In this document: positions 39,524 to 48,141 of the stretch, piece by piece
How the letters are laid out: every line of letters starts with the position of its first letter
Numbering within the stretch: position 1 is the first letter of the stretch
NCBI GenBank assembly: GCA_937989875.1
Contig: CALKBO010000018.1
Span: 1-64,000 of the forward strand
Source: an uncultured Collinsella sp.
GTDB lineage: Bacteria; Actinomycetota; Coriobacteriia; Coriobacteriales; Coriobacteriaceae
Reading direction: 5' to 3'
Length of the DNA: 64,000 bases
Translations under genes and position numbers: made by a program
The notes under the pieces: model-generated
Told to the model about the DNA's origin: nothing
Database searches by the model: none
The model's input: only the letters and a program-made list of their open reading frames with translations

Positions 39524-42289
39524 CTACTCTGCGCTCTTGAGGGCGCCGACCATGTCGATCTTGTTGAGGGTACGATTGGTAGCGAGGTTGACGATAAACG
39601 TAAAGCCAAAGGAAAGCACCACGGCAAGCACGTAGCTCAGCGGCTCGACTTCGACGTCAAAGTACAGCGACGGCATCTGCAAAATGTACGTAAAACTCTC
39701 GGCCAGCAAGCCGCCCAGCGGCACGCCCAGCGCGGCGCCAATCGCCGTGAGGATCAACGTCTCCTTGTTCACGTAATGGTGCACCTCGCCACGGCGGAAG
39801 CCCAGCACCTTAATGGTCGCCAGCTCGCGTTCGCGCTCGGAGATGTTCGTGTTGGACAGCGTAAACACCACCACAAACGACAGGCACGCCGCCATAAAGG
39901 TCACGAGCACCACGACCGAATTGATAATCGTAAAGTTCGCCTCATAGTTTTCCCAATGCTCGGCCGTGCTCGAAATCGTAAGCCAACCGTCACTCTTAAG
40001 ATTCTTGCTAAACGCAATCTGGTCGGCCGACGAACCCTTAAGCAGCACAAAGACGCCGTTAAGGCGTACGCTTCGACCGAACGCACGCTCATAGGTGCCC
40101 TGCGTCATGTAAAGCGTGTTGCCCAGATAGTTAAGCGAAATGTCGCTGACTTTGACCTTGGCAACATTGAGCGACGAATCCTGGACGTGAGCCGTATCGC
40201 CCGGCTGAATCCCCAGCACCAGCTGTGAACTTTTGCTCAGATACACGTCTCCGTCACGCAAAGGCAGCGGTTCTTTGGACTCATCCTCCAGACGCACGTA
40301 ATCGCCCAAGTCACTCGTGCGGTCATCGGGCACCACGATCAGCTGCACGGTCTCGCTCTTGCCGCCAAACGTAAAGGTGACGTTGTCGGTCATAATCGGC
40401 AGGGTCGAGGTCACGGTCACGTTGAAATCATTGGCCGCGCTGCGCTCATCCAATGCCGCGCACGTCTGCGAAAAATCGTCGGGATTGGCGACCGCCAGCA
40501 GGTCGTAGCGCGTGATATGCCCGTACTGTTTGGGCGAAAGCGCCACCGACGTGTCGCGAATGCCCATACCGCAGATCACGAGCGCCGTGCAGCCGGCGAT
40601 ACCGAAGATGGTCATAAAAGCGCGCTTTTTGTAGCGGAACAGGTTACGTGCTGCCACCTTGTTCAAAAAGCCCATGCGGCGCCAGATAAAGCCGATGCGC
40701 TCAAGCAAGATGCGAGAGCCGGCGCGTGGGGCCTTGGGACGCATGAGCGAGGCCGGGGCCTCGGCCATCTCGTGGCGGCAGGCGATAATCGTAGCGCCCA
40801 CCACGCCCACGGCAAACAGCGCCACCGAGACGATTGAGGACACGATGTCGTACGAGAGCAGCATCTGGGGCAGCGAGTACATGTCGTCGAACACCGTAAA
40901 CAGGAACAGCGGCAGGCCCACAAATCCGATGATGTTGCCGAGCACGCCGCCGATCAGACATGCCCACAGCGCATAGTCCACGTATTTGGACAGGATGCGC
41001 TCGCGTGAATAGCCAAGCGCCTTGTACAGGCCAATAAGCGTGCGCTCCTCCTCGACCATGCGCGTGGCGGTGGTAAGACTGATGAGCACAGCGACGACAA
41101 AGAAGATAAATGGGAAAACCGTGGCGATGGCCTCGATCGAAGAACTGTCGCTCTCGACGCTCGAGTAGCTTGCGATGTTACCGCGGTCCTGAATGTACCA
41201 GGTGCATTCGCCCAGATCGGAAAGCTCGGCGCGGGCATCGGCAAAATGCTGGTCGGCGGCGGCGCGGCGCTGGTCCAACTCGGCCTGAGCCTGGACGCGC
41301 TCCTCGCTGCCCTCGGCCATACGGTTGATGTTATCCTGCTCGATCCCAAAGAGCATGGCGGCCTGACGCTCGGCCGTATCCAAGCTTGTCGGCGTGTCAA
41401 CCGTCAACTCCTGGACGCGCGCCTTCTCACGCTCCTCGCGGATCTTCTCGATGTTGCCTTTGACCTCGTTGATCTTTGTCGTGTAGGCATCCGAATAGGA
41501 GTTAAGACTCTTGGCTCCCTCGACGATCACGTGGACTGCGGAGTAGGAAGAAGATGTCGCGGCATCCTCGCTCACATAGAACTTATAGTCCGCAGCCGAA
41601 GCAGCGCGAAAGGCGTTGACTGTCGAGTCGGAGCTCACGTCGGTAGGATCGAGGACCTCGGCCGTAATGGTGTAATCGCCCGCGGCAAACTGATCCTTGG
41701 CACTTTGGTTGGACGAGCTCGCGTCATTGGCGGCAAAACTCACCGTATCGCCGAGCTTTTTGCCCGAAGCCTTCAGGAACTTCGAAGTCACCGCGACTTC
41801 ATCGGCGCTCTCGGGCAAATCGCCGCTCACCAGCACCGGCTGATCGATATTCTCCTTGGAGAGACTTTGCACGACCACGCGCTCGCGCGTTGTGCCCACG
41901 GCGGTGTAGGCGGTCTCGGTGTAGATGCCCTCGACCGTCTCGACGCCGTCGACCTCTTGGATAGCCGCGAGATCGTCGCGCGTAAGGCCATAGGTCGACT
42001 GCACGTTAATGTCATAGACATTCTGCTGGTCAAAATAGGCGTCGACCGAATCGCACAAATCCTCGCAGCCCGCCTTAAGGCCGCACATCACGCTCACGCC
42101 AAGCGCAGTGATGACCACGATAGATAGGAAGCGCTTAAGACTGCCCCGAATCGTGCGGTAGATGCCACGGCGAAAAACCGTCGGCACCATATCGTTTGAG
42201 CTTTGGGCGGTACGGTAGGTCGCGAACTCCCGGTCGCGGCCCGCGTGCTCCGTATCGTGGTTTTGGCTGTTTTGGCAATCTTGGTCCAT
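39524..42289 (-). CDS. FtsX/MacB-type ABC transporter permease
   Basis: A 921-residue membrane protein with two FtsX modules. A first helix (SIVVITALGVSVMCGLKAG) is followed by a large extracytoplasmic domain with a long coiled coil (about residues 270-370, NEVKGNIEKIREEREKARV...AQAELDQRRAAADQHF). Three helices follow (about 395-520), then a second extracytoplasmic domain (about 600-770) and three C-terminal helices. The topology fits type VII/LolCDE-like mechanotransmission exporters. ATG 42289 begins five bases after the ATPase stop. The substrate is unknown (peptide, lipoprotein, or cell-envelope stress function). Confidence 0.85.
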   Translation of the reverse strand: MDQDCQNSQNHDTEHAGRDREFATYRTAQSSNDMVPTVFRRGIYRTIRGSLKRFLSIVVITALGVSVMCGLKAGCEDLCDSVDAYFDQQNVYDINVQSTYGLTRDDLAAIQEVDGVETVEGIYTETAYTAVGTTRERVVVQSLSKENIDQPVLVSGDLPESADEVAVTSKFLKASGKKLGDTVSFAANDASSSNQSAKDQFAAGDYTITAEVLDPTDVSSDSTVNAFRAASAADYKFYVSEDAATSSSYSAVHVIVEGAKSLNSYSDAYTTKINEVKGNIEKIREEREKARVQELTVDTPTSLDTAERQAAMLFGIEQDNINRMAEGSEERVQAQAELDQRRAAADQHFADARAELSDLGECTWYIQDRGNIASYSSVESDSSSIEAIATVFPFIFFVVAVLISLTTATRMVEEERTLIGLYKALGYSRERILSKYVDYALWACLIGGVLGNIIGFVGLPLFLFTVFDDMYSLPQMLLSYDIVSSIVSVALFAVGVVGATIIACRHEMAEAPASLMRPKAPRAGSRILLERIGFIWRRMGFLNKVAARNLFRYKKRAFMTIFGIAGCTALVICGMGIRDTSVALSPKQYGHITRYDLLAVANPDDFSQTCAALDERSAANDFNVTVTSTLPIMTDNVTFTFGGKSETVQLIVVPDDRTSDLGDYVRLEDESKEPLPLRDGDVYLSKSSQLVLGIQPGDTAHVQDSSLNVAKVKVSDISLNYLGNTLYMTQGTYERAFGRSVRLNGVFVLLKGSSADQIAFSKNLKSDGWLTISSTAEHWENYEANFTIINSVVVLVTFMAACLSFVVVFTLSNTNISERERELATIKVLGFRRGEVHHYVNKETLILTAIGAALGVPLGGLLAESFTYILQMPSLYFDVEVEPLSYVLAVVLSFGFTFIVNLATNRTLNKIDMVGALKSAE

Positions 42290-42294
42290 GGGCG

Positions 42295-42996
42295 CTACCA
42301 CTCGATCGTCTCGATAGGCACGGGATTTTGCTGGACCGTCTCGCTCTCCACGCGGCCGCTCTTAAAGCGGATCAGGCGATCGGCCATGGGCGCCAGCGCG
42401 GAGTTGTGGGTGATGATAATGACCGTGATGTCCTGCTTGCGGCAGGTGTCCTGTAGCAACTGCAAGATCTGCTTGCCGGTTTTGTAGTCGAGTGCACCCG
42501 TGGGCTCGTCGCACAAAAGCAGCTTGGGATTCTTGGCCAGTGCGCGGGCAATGGACACGCGCTGCTGCTCGCCGCCCGAAAGCTGTGCCGGAAAGTTGCC
42601 CAGGCGCTCGCCCAGGCCAACCTGACGAAGCGTCTGTTCGGCATCAAGCGAATCGGGGCAGATCTGAGCCGCGAGCTCAACGTTTTCGAGCGCCGTCAAG
42701 TTGGGGACCAAATTGTAGAACTGGAAGACAAAGCCGACGTCGGCGCGGCGGTATTCCACGAGCTGCGCCTCGTTGGCAGAGCTCACGTCGCGCCCGTCCA
42801 CCGTCACGGTGCCGGAAGTCGCCGTATCCATGCCGCCCAGGATGTTGAGCGCCGTGGTCTTGCCGGCGCCCGAGGCGCCCAGGATAATGGCGAGCTCACC
42901 GCGCTCGACCGTAAAACTCGCGCCGTCGAGCGCGTGAATGCGGGCGTCGCCCTCGCCGTATGCCTTGATGACGTCTTTGAATTCGATATAAGCCAT
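42295..42996 (-). CDS. ABC transporter ATP-binding protein (MacB/LolD type)
   Basis: A 233-residue ATPase: Walker [10 protein letters not shown] (about residue 40), signature [15 protein letters not shown], Walker [13 protein letters not shown], switch His in IIITHN. The [17 protein letters not shown] opening and [31 protein letters not shown] are typical of the LolD/MacB/YknY group. It is upstream of and cotranscribed with the large permease. A CCTGTCCC palindrome lies 50-85 bases upstream of its start. Confidence 0.9.
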   Translation of the reverse strand: MAYIEFKDVIKAYGEGDARIHALDGASFTVERGELAIILGASGAGKTTALNILGGMDTATSGTVTVDGRDVSSANEAQLVEYRRADVGFVFQFYNLVPNLTALENVELAAQICPDSLDAEQTLRQVGLGERLGNFPAQLSGGEQQRVSIARALAKNPKLLLCDEPTGALDYKTGKQILQLLQDTCRKQDITVIIITHNSALAPMADRLIRFKSGRVESETVQQNPVPIETIEW

Positions 42997-43045
42997 CGAG
43001 TAATTCCCATCTGGTCGGATAACTCTTTAGTATTACCCATTTCGC

Positions 43046-43080
43046 ACCGACCAAAAAGGGACAGGTTTATTTTGGCAGGT
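43046..43080. repeat. CCTGTCCC palindromic repeat, copy 4 of 6 (inverted)
   Basis: Read on the minus strand: ACCTGCCAAAA, loop TAAACCTGTCCCT, TTTTGGTCGGT (plus positions 43070-43080 and 43046-43056), one mismatch. It lies in the leader region of the ABC ATPase gene. Confidence 0.9.
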
Positions 43081-43267
43081 TTTATATGGGGAAACGGCAG
43101 CTATAGATGAGGCTACGGGGAGGCAGGGAAATCATCGACGGGGTCAGGCCGACCGCCAAACACAACGCACGTATCTCTATCTGTCAACCAAATCATTCGA
43201 ACAGCTGTTCGTTTCTATGATATGATTCCGCTATTTAAGCAGGCCAATACGCAGAAAGGCGGCCAAC

Positions 43268-43906
43268 ATGGCGTTCGACTTTAAGAAGGAATGCAAGGAG
43301 CTCTACAAGCCTGCAAGCAAGCCGAGCATCGTAACTGTCCCGCCTATGAGCTACGTTGCAGTTCGCGGAAAGGGCGACCCAAATACCGAAGGTGGCGAGT
43401 ATCAAAACGCCCTGCCGCTGCTTTACGGCATCGCCTATACCGTCAAGATGTCGAAGAAAGGCTCAAGGAGTATCGAGGGCTATTTCGACTTTGTGGTACC
43501 GCCGCTCGAGGGTTTCTGGTGGCAAGACTCCCCGAGCGGCGACATCGATTATGTACGCAAGGACGATTTCAACTTTATCTCGTGCATTCGCCTGCCCGAT
43601 TTCGTCACCCGAGATGACTTTGACTGGGCAGTCGCGGAAGCCACGACCAAAAAGAAACTGGACTTTTCCGCCGTCGAGCTGCTTAAAGTTGATGAAGGTC
43701 TCTGCGTTCAATGCATGCATACCGGACCCTATGACAGCGAGCCGGCAACCGTAGACGCTATGTATGAATACGCGACCGAGCAGGGCTATGTCCCCGACTT
43801 CTCAGACACCCGCTTACATCACGAAATCTATCTCTCCGATCCGCGCAAATGTGCACCGGAGAAACTTAAGACTGTGGTTCGTCATCCTATCAAGCGCGCT
43901 GAATAG
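43268..43906 (+). CDS. GyrI-like small-molecule-binding protein
   Basis: A 212-residue cytoplasmic single-domain protein of the GyrI-like/SOUL-type family. Recognisable blocks are VTVPPMSYVAVRGKGDPN, ALPLLYGIAYTVK, PPLEGFWW, VDEGLCVQCMHTGPYDSEPATVDAMYEYATEQGY and LHHEIYLSDPRKCAPEKLKTVVRHPIK. Members bind small aromatic ligands, or are hydrolases in some cases. RBS AGAAAGG. Monocistronic. It may belong to a drug-sensing system but no regulator is adjacent. Confidence 0.8.
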   Translation: MAFDFKKECKELYKPASKPSIVTVPPMSYVAVRGKGDPNTEGGEYQNALPLLYGIAYTVKMSKKGSRSIEGYFDFVVPPLEGFWWQDSPSGDIDYVRKDDFNFISCIRLPDFVTRDDFDWAVAEATTKKKLDFSAVELLKVDEGLCVQCMHTGPYDSEPATVDAMYEYATEQGYVPDFSDTRLHHEIYLSDPRKCAPEKLKTVVRHPIKRAE

Positions 43907-44009
43907 TGTGGAGCGTCATTTCACGCGCTAGGTTTTAAGCCAGCCAGCCGTCTCCCAGGCCGTCCGGTAATTATCCTGACGTGGCCCGTCGCATCTTATA
44001 TCCCCTAGG

Positions 44010-44117
44010 GGAAATTGCGTCCCGTTCTGAAGCCTCAAACTGGGATACAGTTTCCGCTAGACGCCCCAAGAGGAAAGTACGTCCCACTGCGCAGCGTCAC
44101 GCCGGGACGTACCCTCC
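44010..44117. repeat. Tandem pair of 46-bp hairpin units
   Basis: Unit 1: GGAAATTGCGTCCC (44010-44023), 18-base loop, GGGATACAGTTTCC (44042-44055). Unit 2: GGAAAGTACGTCCC (44072-44085), 18-base loop, GGGACGTACCCTCC (44104-44117). Equal arm and loop lengths at a 62-bp period, with loops unrelated in sequence. They lie in the 280-base gap after the GyrI-like gene, just beyond the sensor-kinase 3' end. Confidence 0.7.
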
Positions 44118-44154
44118 GCCCACAGCCTTCCCCGTCGGCGTTTCCCCAGATAGA

Positions 44155-44189
44155 GCCTGCCAAAATAAACTTGTCCCTTTTTGGCAGGT
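44155..44189. repeat. CCTGTCCC palindromic repeat, copy 5 of 6
   Basis: GCCTGCCAAAA (44155-44165) and TTTTGGCAGGT (44179-44189) around TAAACTTGTCCCT. It abuts the sensor-kinase stop codon (TAA at 44191-44193, minus strand), as copy 3 abuts the aminopeptidase stop. Confidence 0.9.
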
Positions 44190-44190
44190 T

Positions 44191-45570
44191 TTAGAAGCGG
44201 ACGGTGAAGGTGATCTGGTTGCCGCGGCCGCAGACAGAAGCGCTCCCGCCATGGGCCTCGGCGATGGCTCGCACCACGGACAGGCCCACACCCGAGCCGC
44301 CTGTCTTGGAGCTGCGCGACACGTCCGCACGATAGAAGCGGTCGAACAATCGGTCCAGGTCACCCTCGGGCAGCTCATCAACAGCATTCGATACGACAAG
44401 CTCGGCCAAGCCTTTGCCCGCACCGCGCGAGACGGCACGCAAACTCAACTCAATCACGCTGCCCTCGCTTGCGTAGCGTGTGGCGTTGTCCAGCAGCAGC
44501 TCAACAACCTGCGCCACTGCCGCGGCATCGGCATGGGCCCGCACACCGCTCGCAATCGACGTCGACAGCCGCTTTCCGCGCGAAACCGCCACCGATTCAA
44601 ACGGCGCCGCCGCCTTGTCCACAGTCTCCGAAAGATCGATCGATGTCATAGTAAAGCCCGCCGAGCCCTCGTCCATGCGAGCCAAAAATACCAGACGCTC
44701 CGTGAGCGCCGTCAACCGTGCAACCTGCTCGTGAATGCTCTGCGTCCATTCGCTCTCGCCGCTCTCGATTTCCTGCACCTCGTTAGCGGCATCAATCACG
44801 GCCAGCGGCGTCTTGATCTCGTGGCTTGCATCGGTAATAAAGCGCTTTTGCTTGCTGTAGCTCTCGACCATCGGCCGAATCACCGCACCCGAGGCGCCCG
44901 CCACGATTGCCAGCACCGCCAGCCAGCCAATGCAACTGATTGCCACGCTCGCGCTCAAAAACGAATGAAAGCTTGCAAGCTCGCGCGAGCAGTCGACGAA
45001 CACATAGGTTGTCTCGTCGCCCTGAACCGTAACTGTATAGCGGTAGTTACCAGAAAAGCCCGAGGTCCAACCCTTGGAATACAGTCCTGCCGCGATGCGT
45101 GCAGCACGCTTGGCGCCCACCGCGGCAATGCGGGCCGTGTTGACATCGGTCACCTGCCCACCGGCAAGTGTCACCGTAAAGTAGCGCGTGTCGAAGGGAG
45201 ATTCCGCCGTCATGCCTTCAAAATGCCCATCGCGAATGGCCGCCCGGTTACCGGTAGCAACCTTGCCGGCAACCGCATCCTGACCGGGACCGGTCTTAGG
45301 CTCGTCCTCCCCATCAATGCCATCCTTGCCTGCCAAGATATAGTCCAGGCGAGCATCGGCCATTTTACAGACATGCGAGTAGTTGACGACGTTGATGCCG
45401 GCAATAATGAGCGTAAGCACGACGGTCACGGCACCCATGGCAACCAAGATAAACTTGCGACGCAGGCGACGTCCCATTGCACTGGCAGCATCGGCGCGCC
45501 CCGGATTACCCGAGTCCGCGCCCATGCCGAGCTTTGCCGCCATGCGCTTCCACCATGCGCGTGCGCTCAC
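44191..45570 (-). CDS. Two-component sensor histidine kinase
   Basis: A 459-residue inner-membrane kinase. TM1 (about 40-62, FILVAMGAVTVVLTLIIAGINVV), an extracytoplasmic sensor domain of about 150 residues, TM2 (about 210-232), then a DHp domain with SHEIKTPLAVI (phospho-His near 250) and an HATPase with N, G1 (DVSRSSKTGGSGVGLSV) and G2 boxes. The GTG start overlaps the response-regulator stop (GTGA). Its operon is divergent from the glycosyltransferase genes, which are its likely targets. Confidence 0.88.
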   Translation of the reverse strand: MSARAWWKRMAAKLGMGADSGNPGRADAASAMGRRLRRKFILVAMGAVTVVLTLIIAGINVVNYSHVCKMADARLDYILAGKDGIDGEDEPKTGPGQDAVAGKVATGNRAAIRDGHFEGMTAESPFDTRYFTVTLAGGQVTDVNTARIAAVGAKRAARIAAGLYSKGWTSGFSGNYRYTVTVQGDETTYVFVDCSRELASFHSFLSASVAISCIGWLAVLAIVAGASGAVIRPMVESYSKQKRFITDASHEIKTPLAVIDAANEVQEIESGESEWTQSIHEQVARLTALTERLVFLARMDEGSAGFTMTSIDLSETVDKAAAPFESVAVSRGKRLSTSIASGVRAHADAAAVAQVVELLLDNATRYASEGSVIELSLRAVSRGAGKGLAELVVSNAVDELPEGDLDRLFDRFYRADVSRSSKTGGSGVGLSVVRAIAEAHGGSASVCGRGNQITFTVRF

Positions 45571-46256
45571 GCCTGCTCGTCCCCTTCGACAACCTCAAGC
45601 GAATATCCCTGATTGCGCGACGCGCGGATGGCCACGTTGGCACCCAGCGCCGTCAGCTTTTTGCGCAGGTAGGAGATATAGACCCACACCACGTTGGCAC
45701 CCTCGGGTGCATCCTCGCCCCAGACCTCGAGCATCAGACGCTCGGTAGGCATGCGCGTGCCGGGGTTGCGCATAAAGAGCTCCATAAGCTGAAACTCACG
45801 ATTGGCCAGATGTTCCTCGCCCAAAGGCCCAACGAGTGTGCACGATGCCGTGTCGAGGCGCACGTTGCCCACGCTGAGCGTCGTGGCGTCAATTGCCGTC
45901 GCAGCGCGCGTCATGGCACGAATACGCGCAAGCAGCTCCTTGGCGGCAAACGGCTTGGTCAGGTAATCGTTGGCACCGGCATCCAGACCCTCGACCTTAT
46001 CGGACACCTCGCTTTTGGCCGTAAGCATGATGATGGGCAGGCGTTTGCCGGCCTCACGCGTGCGCTTGAGTACCTCGATGCCGTCCATACCGGGCATCAT
46101 GATGTCCAGGATTGCGGCGTCATAGTCATTGGCAAGTAGATATTCGAGTGCCGTCAGACCGTCGAGCGCGGTGTCGACCTCGTAGTCGCTATGTTGCAGA
46201 ATCGCGGTAAGGGCGCGGGAGAGACCGGGTTCGTCCTCGGCAAGCATCAGCTTCAT
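45567..46256 (-). CDS. OmpR/PhoB-type response regulator
   Basis: A 229-residue cytoplasmic regulator. The receiver domain has the acidic pair E7-D8, phospho-acceptor Asp 51 in AILDIMMPG, Thr/Lys switch residues in MLTAKSE and DYLTKPF. The C-terminal winged helix (about 130-225) contains LANREFQLMELFMRNPG and GANVVWVYISYLRKKL. RBS AAAGGAG. First gene of the operon with the sensor kinase. Direct repeats upstream fit its binding mode. Confidence 0.92.
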   Translation of the reverse strand: MKLMLAEDEPGLSRALTAILQHSDYEVDTALDGLTALEYLLANDYDAAILDIMMPGMDGIEVLKRTREAGKRLPIIMLTAKSEVSDKVEGLDAGANDYLTKPFAAKELLARIRAMTRAATAIDATTLSVGNVRLDTASCTLVGPLGEEHLANREFQLMELFMRNPGTRMPTERLMLEVWGEDAPEGANVVWVYISYLRKKLTALGANVAIRASRNQGYSLEVVEGDEQA

Positions 46257-46320
46257 AGTTGCTCCTTTGGCGCACGGAGATACAGATTTCGATACTGCCG
46301 ATAATAGCGCACCGAAAGCT

Positions 46321-46339
46321 GCCTTAGCGCAGCCTTAGC
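46321..46339. promoter_or_regulatory. Direct-repeat site for the response regulator
   Basis: GCCTTAGC occurs at 46321-46328 and 46332-46339, an 11-bp period typical of PhoB/OmpR tandem binding. A related GGGCTTAGCC and CTTAAGGC lie within 70 bases. The site is in the 298-base divergent region between the regulator (left) and the glycosyltransferase operon (right). The rest of this region shows no gene. Confidence 0.5.
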
Positions 46340-46554
46340 AGCTCAACCTGCACGTTTCTAAAAACGCTGGATAGGGCTTAGCCAAACTTAAGGCGCAGAT
46401 GCCGAGCGCATGTCTGCGCGTCAGCCGCGGTAGAACAGCTTTGTCACGAGGACAGCCATACCGCCTCGCGACGGCATGTTGAGACCATGCCATCCCCTTT
46501 GATGCGGGAGCCGCCAACGCGGGCTGCTCCGCGCCTATCCGATTGGAGAACACT

Positions 46555-47172
46555 ATGGGCAGCTTGTTCAACCGCAATACCGACGGTGTCACCGGCAGCG
46601 AGAGCGCCGAGCCCAATACGGCATCCCAACACGCAGCGAGCGATGTGCCCGCCACGGTCGTCAATCCACTCTATGCGGGAGAGTCTGCTGGAGAGCACGC
46701 CATGCCCGCCGGCACGTCGGCGCCCGCTCCCGATACCCGCGCATATGTCGCCGAACCCGCTCCGCAGCAGACGGTCTCCACCAAAGAGCACGACGACAAA
46801 CAGCCCAGTCGCGCCGCCAACCTGCTCCTAGTCGCAACGCTTGCCGCCGTTTGTGGGCTCGCTGGCGGGCTTGCAGGTGGTGCCATCATGAGCGCCGCGA
46901 CCGGCGGATCGGCCCAGGCCGTGCAGGGTGGCATGGGCGCCGGCCAGGGCGGCATGCAGGGCGGCGGGGCACCGAGCCCGGATGGCGCCACCGGCAACGG
47001 CAACGGTGCCTCGGATAGTAGCGCTCCGAGTGGGCAGGCGCCCACGGGCGCACCCGACGCGAGCGGTTCTGTCGATGGCTCGACCGATGGCAGCTCAACC
47101 GACGCCCCGGGCGATGCGCCTGCGGACACGAGTGCCGACGCCGACACCTCGCAGACTTCCCTTTCCGCCTAG
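46555..47172 (+). CDS. Single-span membrane protein with Gly/Met- and Ser/Asp-rich tail
   Basis: A 205-residue protein. Residues 1-85 are a disordered, acidic and Ala/Pro-rich cytoplasmic part. One membrane helix follows (about 88-113, ANLLLVATLAAVCGLAGGLAGGAIM). The outside tail is low complexity: GGMGAGQGGMQGGG, then Ser/Thr/Asp/Gly-rich. ATG 46555 follows GGAG at six bases. It is the first gene of the glycosyltransferase operon, 25 bases before the GT2 gene. The tail resembles Gly/Met segments in the GT39-like protein of the same operon, hinting at a common partner or surface. Function unknown. Confidence 0.7.
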   Translation: MGSLFNRNTDGVTGSESAEPNTASQHAASDVPATVVNPLYAGESAGEHAMPAGTSAPAPDTRAYVAEPAPQQTVSTKEHDDKQPSRAANLLLVATLAAVCGLAGGLAGGAIMSAATGGSAQAVQGGMGAGQGGMQGGGAPSPDGATGNGNGASDSSAPSGQAPTGAPDASGSVDGSTDGSSTDAPGDAPADTSADADTSQTSLSA

Positions 47173-47196
47173 CCGCCTGAACAGAAAGGCACGATC

Positions 47197-48141
47197 ATGA
47201 CTAAGCCCGACATCATCGCGCAGGACGCCCGCGCCGTACCTGCGACCACGCAAAACCGCCCCGCGCCCGCAACCGCTCAACCACAAACCAAGGCAGCGAC
47301 GGAGCAAGCAGCTCAAAGCACGCCCTCCCCTTCTTCCATCCTCAACTGCGGCGAGCCGCGCGAAGTCGACTGCGACTTTGTCATCCCCGTCTTTAACGAG
47401 CAGGCCGAACTCGGCTCCTCAATCATGCTGCTGATGGATCAGCTACGCCAGATTTCGCTTCATGCCAAGTCGTTTACCTGGCAAATCGTGATTGCCGACA
47501 ACGCCAGCAGCGACAAGACTTGGGAACTCGCCCGCATCCTCGGCTGCAAGTTTCCCTTTACACTCCGTGCCATCCGCATTCCCCAAAAGGGTCGCGGTCG
47601 TGCGCTCAAAATCGCATGGAGCACGTCCAAGGCCCGCGTGCGCGCCTATATGGATGTCGATCTCTCCACCGATATTCGGCAGATTCCCGAGCTTGTCGGC
47701 CCCATTCTGGACGGACGCGCCGACGTTTGCTTTGGCTCACGTCTGCTGCCAGCGTCGCGTGTGGAACGCTGCGTCAAACGCGAGTTTATCTCACGCTCGT
47801 ATAACCGCATGCTGCAGAGCTATCTGAGCGTGCATTTTCACGATGCACAGTGCGGATTTAAGGCGATATCTGCCGAGGCCGCAGACACACTGCTGCCGCT
47901 CATCCAGGACAACGAATGGTTCTTCGATACCGAGCTTTTGGTCCTGGCCGAACGCATGGGCATCGCATCCTGCGAGTTTGCCGTGCGCTGGAAGGAGGAC
48001 CCTGGCACGACCGTGCATATCGTCGACACGGTGCGCAAGGACCTTGCCGGCATGAAGCGGCTCAAGGCGAGCGAGGGGCAGACAGGTGCTACGCCGACAA
48101 GCGCGTATCGTTATCCCCTCAAGCAGGCGGCGGATGCCTGA
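47197..48141 (+). CDS. Family 2 glycosyltransferase (polyprenyl-phosphate sugar synthase-like)
   Basis: A 314-residue cytoplasmic-face GT-A enzyme: after a Pro/Ala/Gln-rich N-terminus (1-55), DFVIPVFNEQAELGSSI, IADNASSDKTWELA, GRGRALKIAWSTSKARVRAYMDVDLSTD (DxD metal site) and FGSRLLPASR. It resembles DPM1/GtrB-type synthases that load a sugar onto undecaprenyl phosphate, without their C-terminal membrane helices. Its stop overlaps the next start by one base, fitting a donor-making partner for the GT39-like protein. Confidence 0.85.
   Translation: MTKPDIIAQDARAVPATTQNRPAPATAQPQTKAATEQAAQSTPSPSSILNCGEPREVDCDFVIPVFNEQAELGSSIMLLMDQLRQISLHAKSFTWQIVIADNASSDKTWELARILGCKFPFTLRAIRIPQKGRGRALKIAWSTSKARVRAYMDVDLSTDIRQIPELVGPILDGRADVCFGSRLLPASRVERCVKREFISRSYNRMLQSYLSVHFHDAQCGFKAISAEAADTLLPLIQDNEWFFDTELLVLAERMGIASCEFAVRWKEDPGTTVHIVDTVRKDLAGMKRLKASEGQTGATPTSAYRYPLKQAADA

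Noticed and set aside
43981..45612. A 543-codon plus-strand frame opposite the sensor kinase, starting in the repeat region
   Set aside because: It runs through a palindromic repeat and then antisense to the kinase; no start signal and no domain.
47916..48140. Upstream extension of the GT39-like gene
   Set aside because: These codons overlap the GT2 gene in another frame; the ATG at 48141 overlapping the GT2 stop is the natural coupled start.
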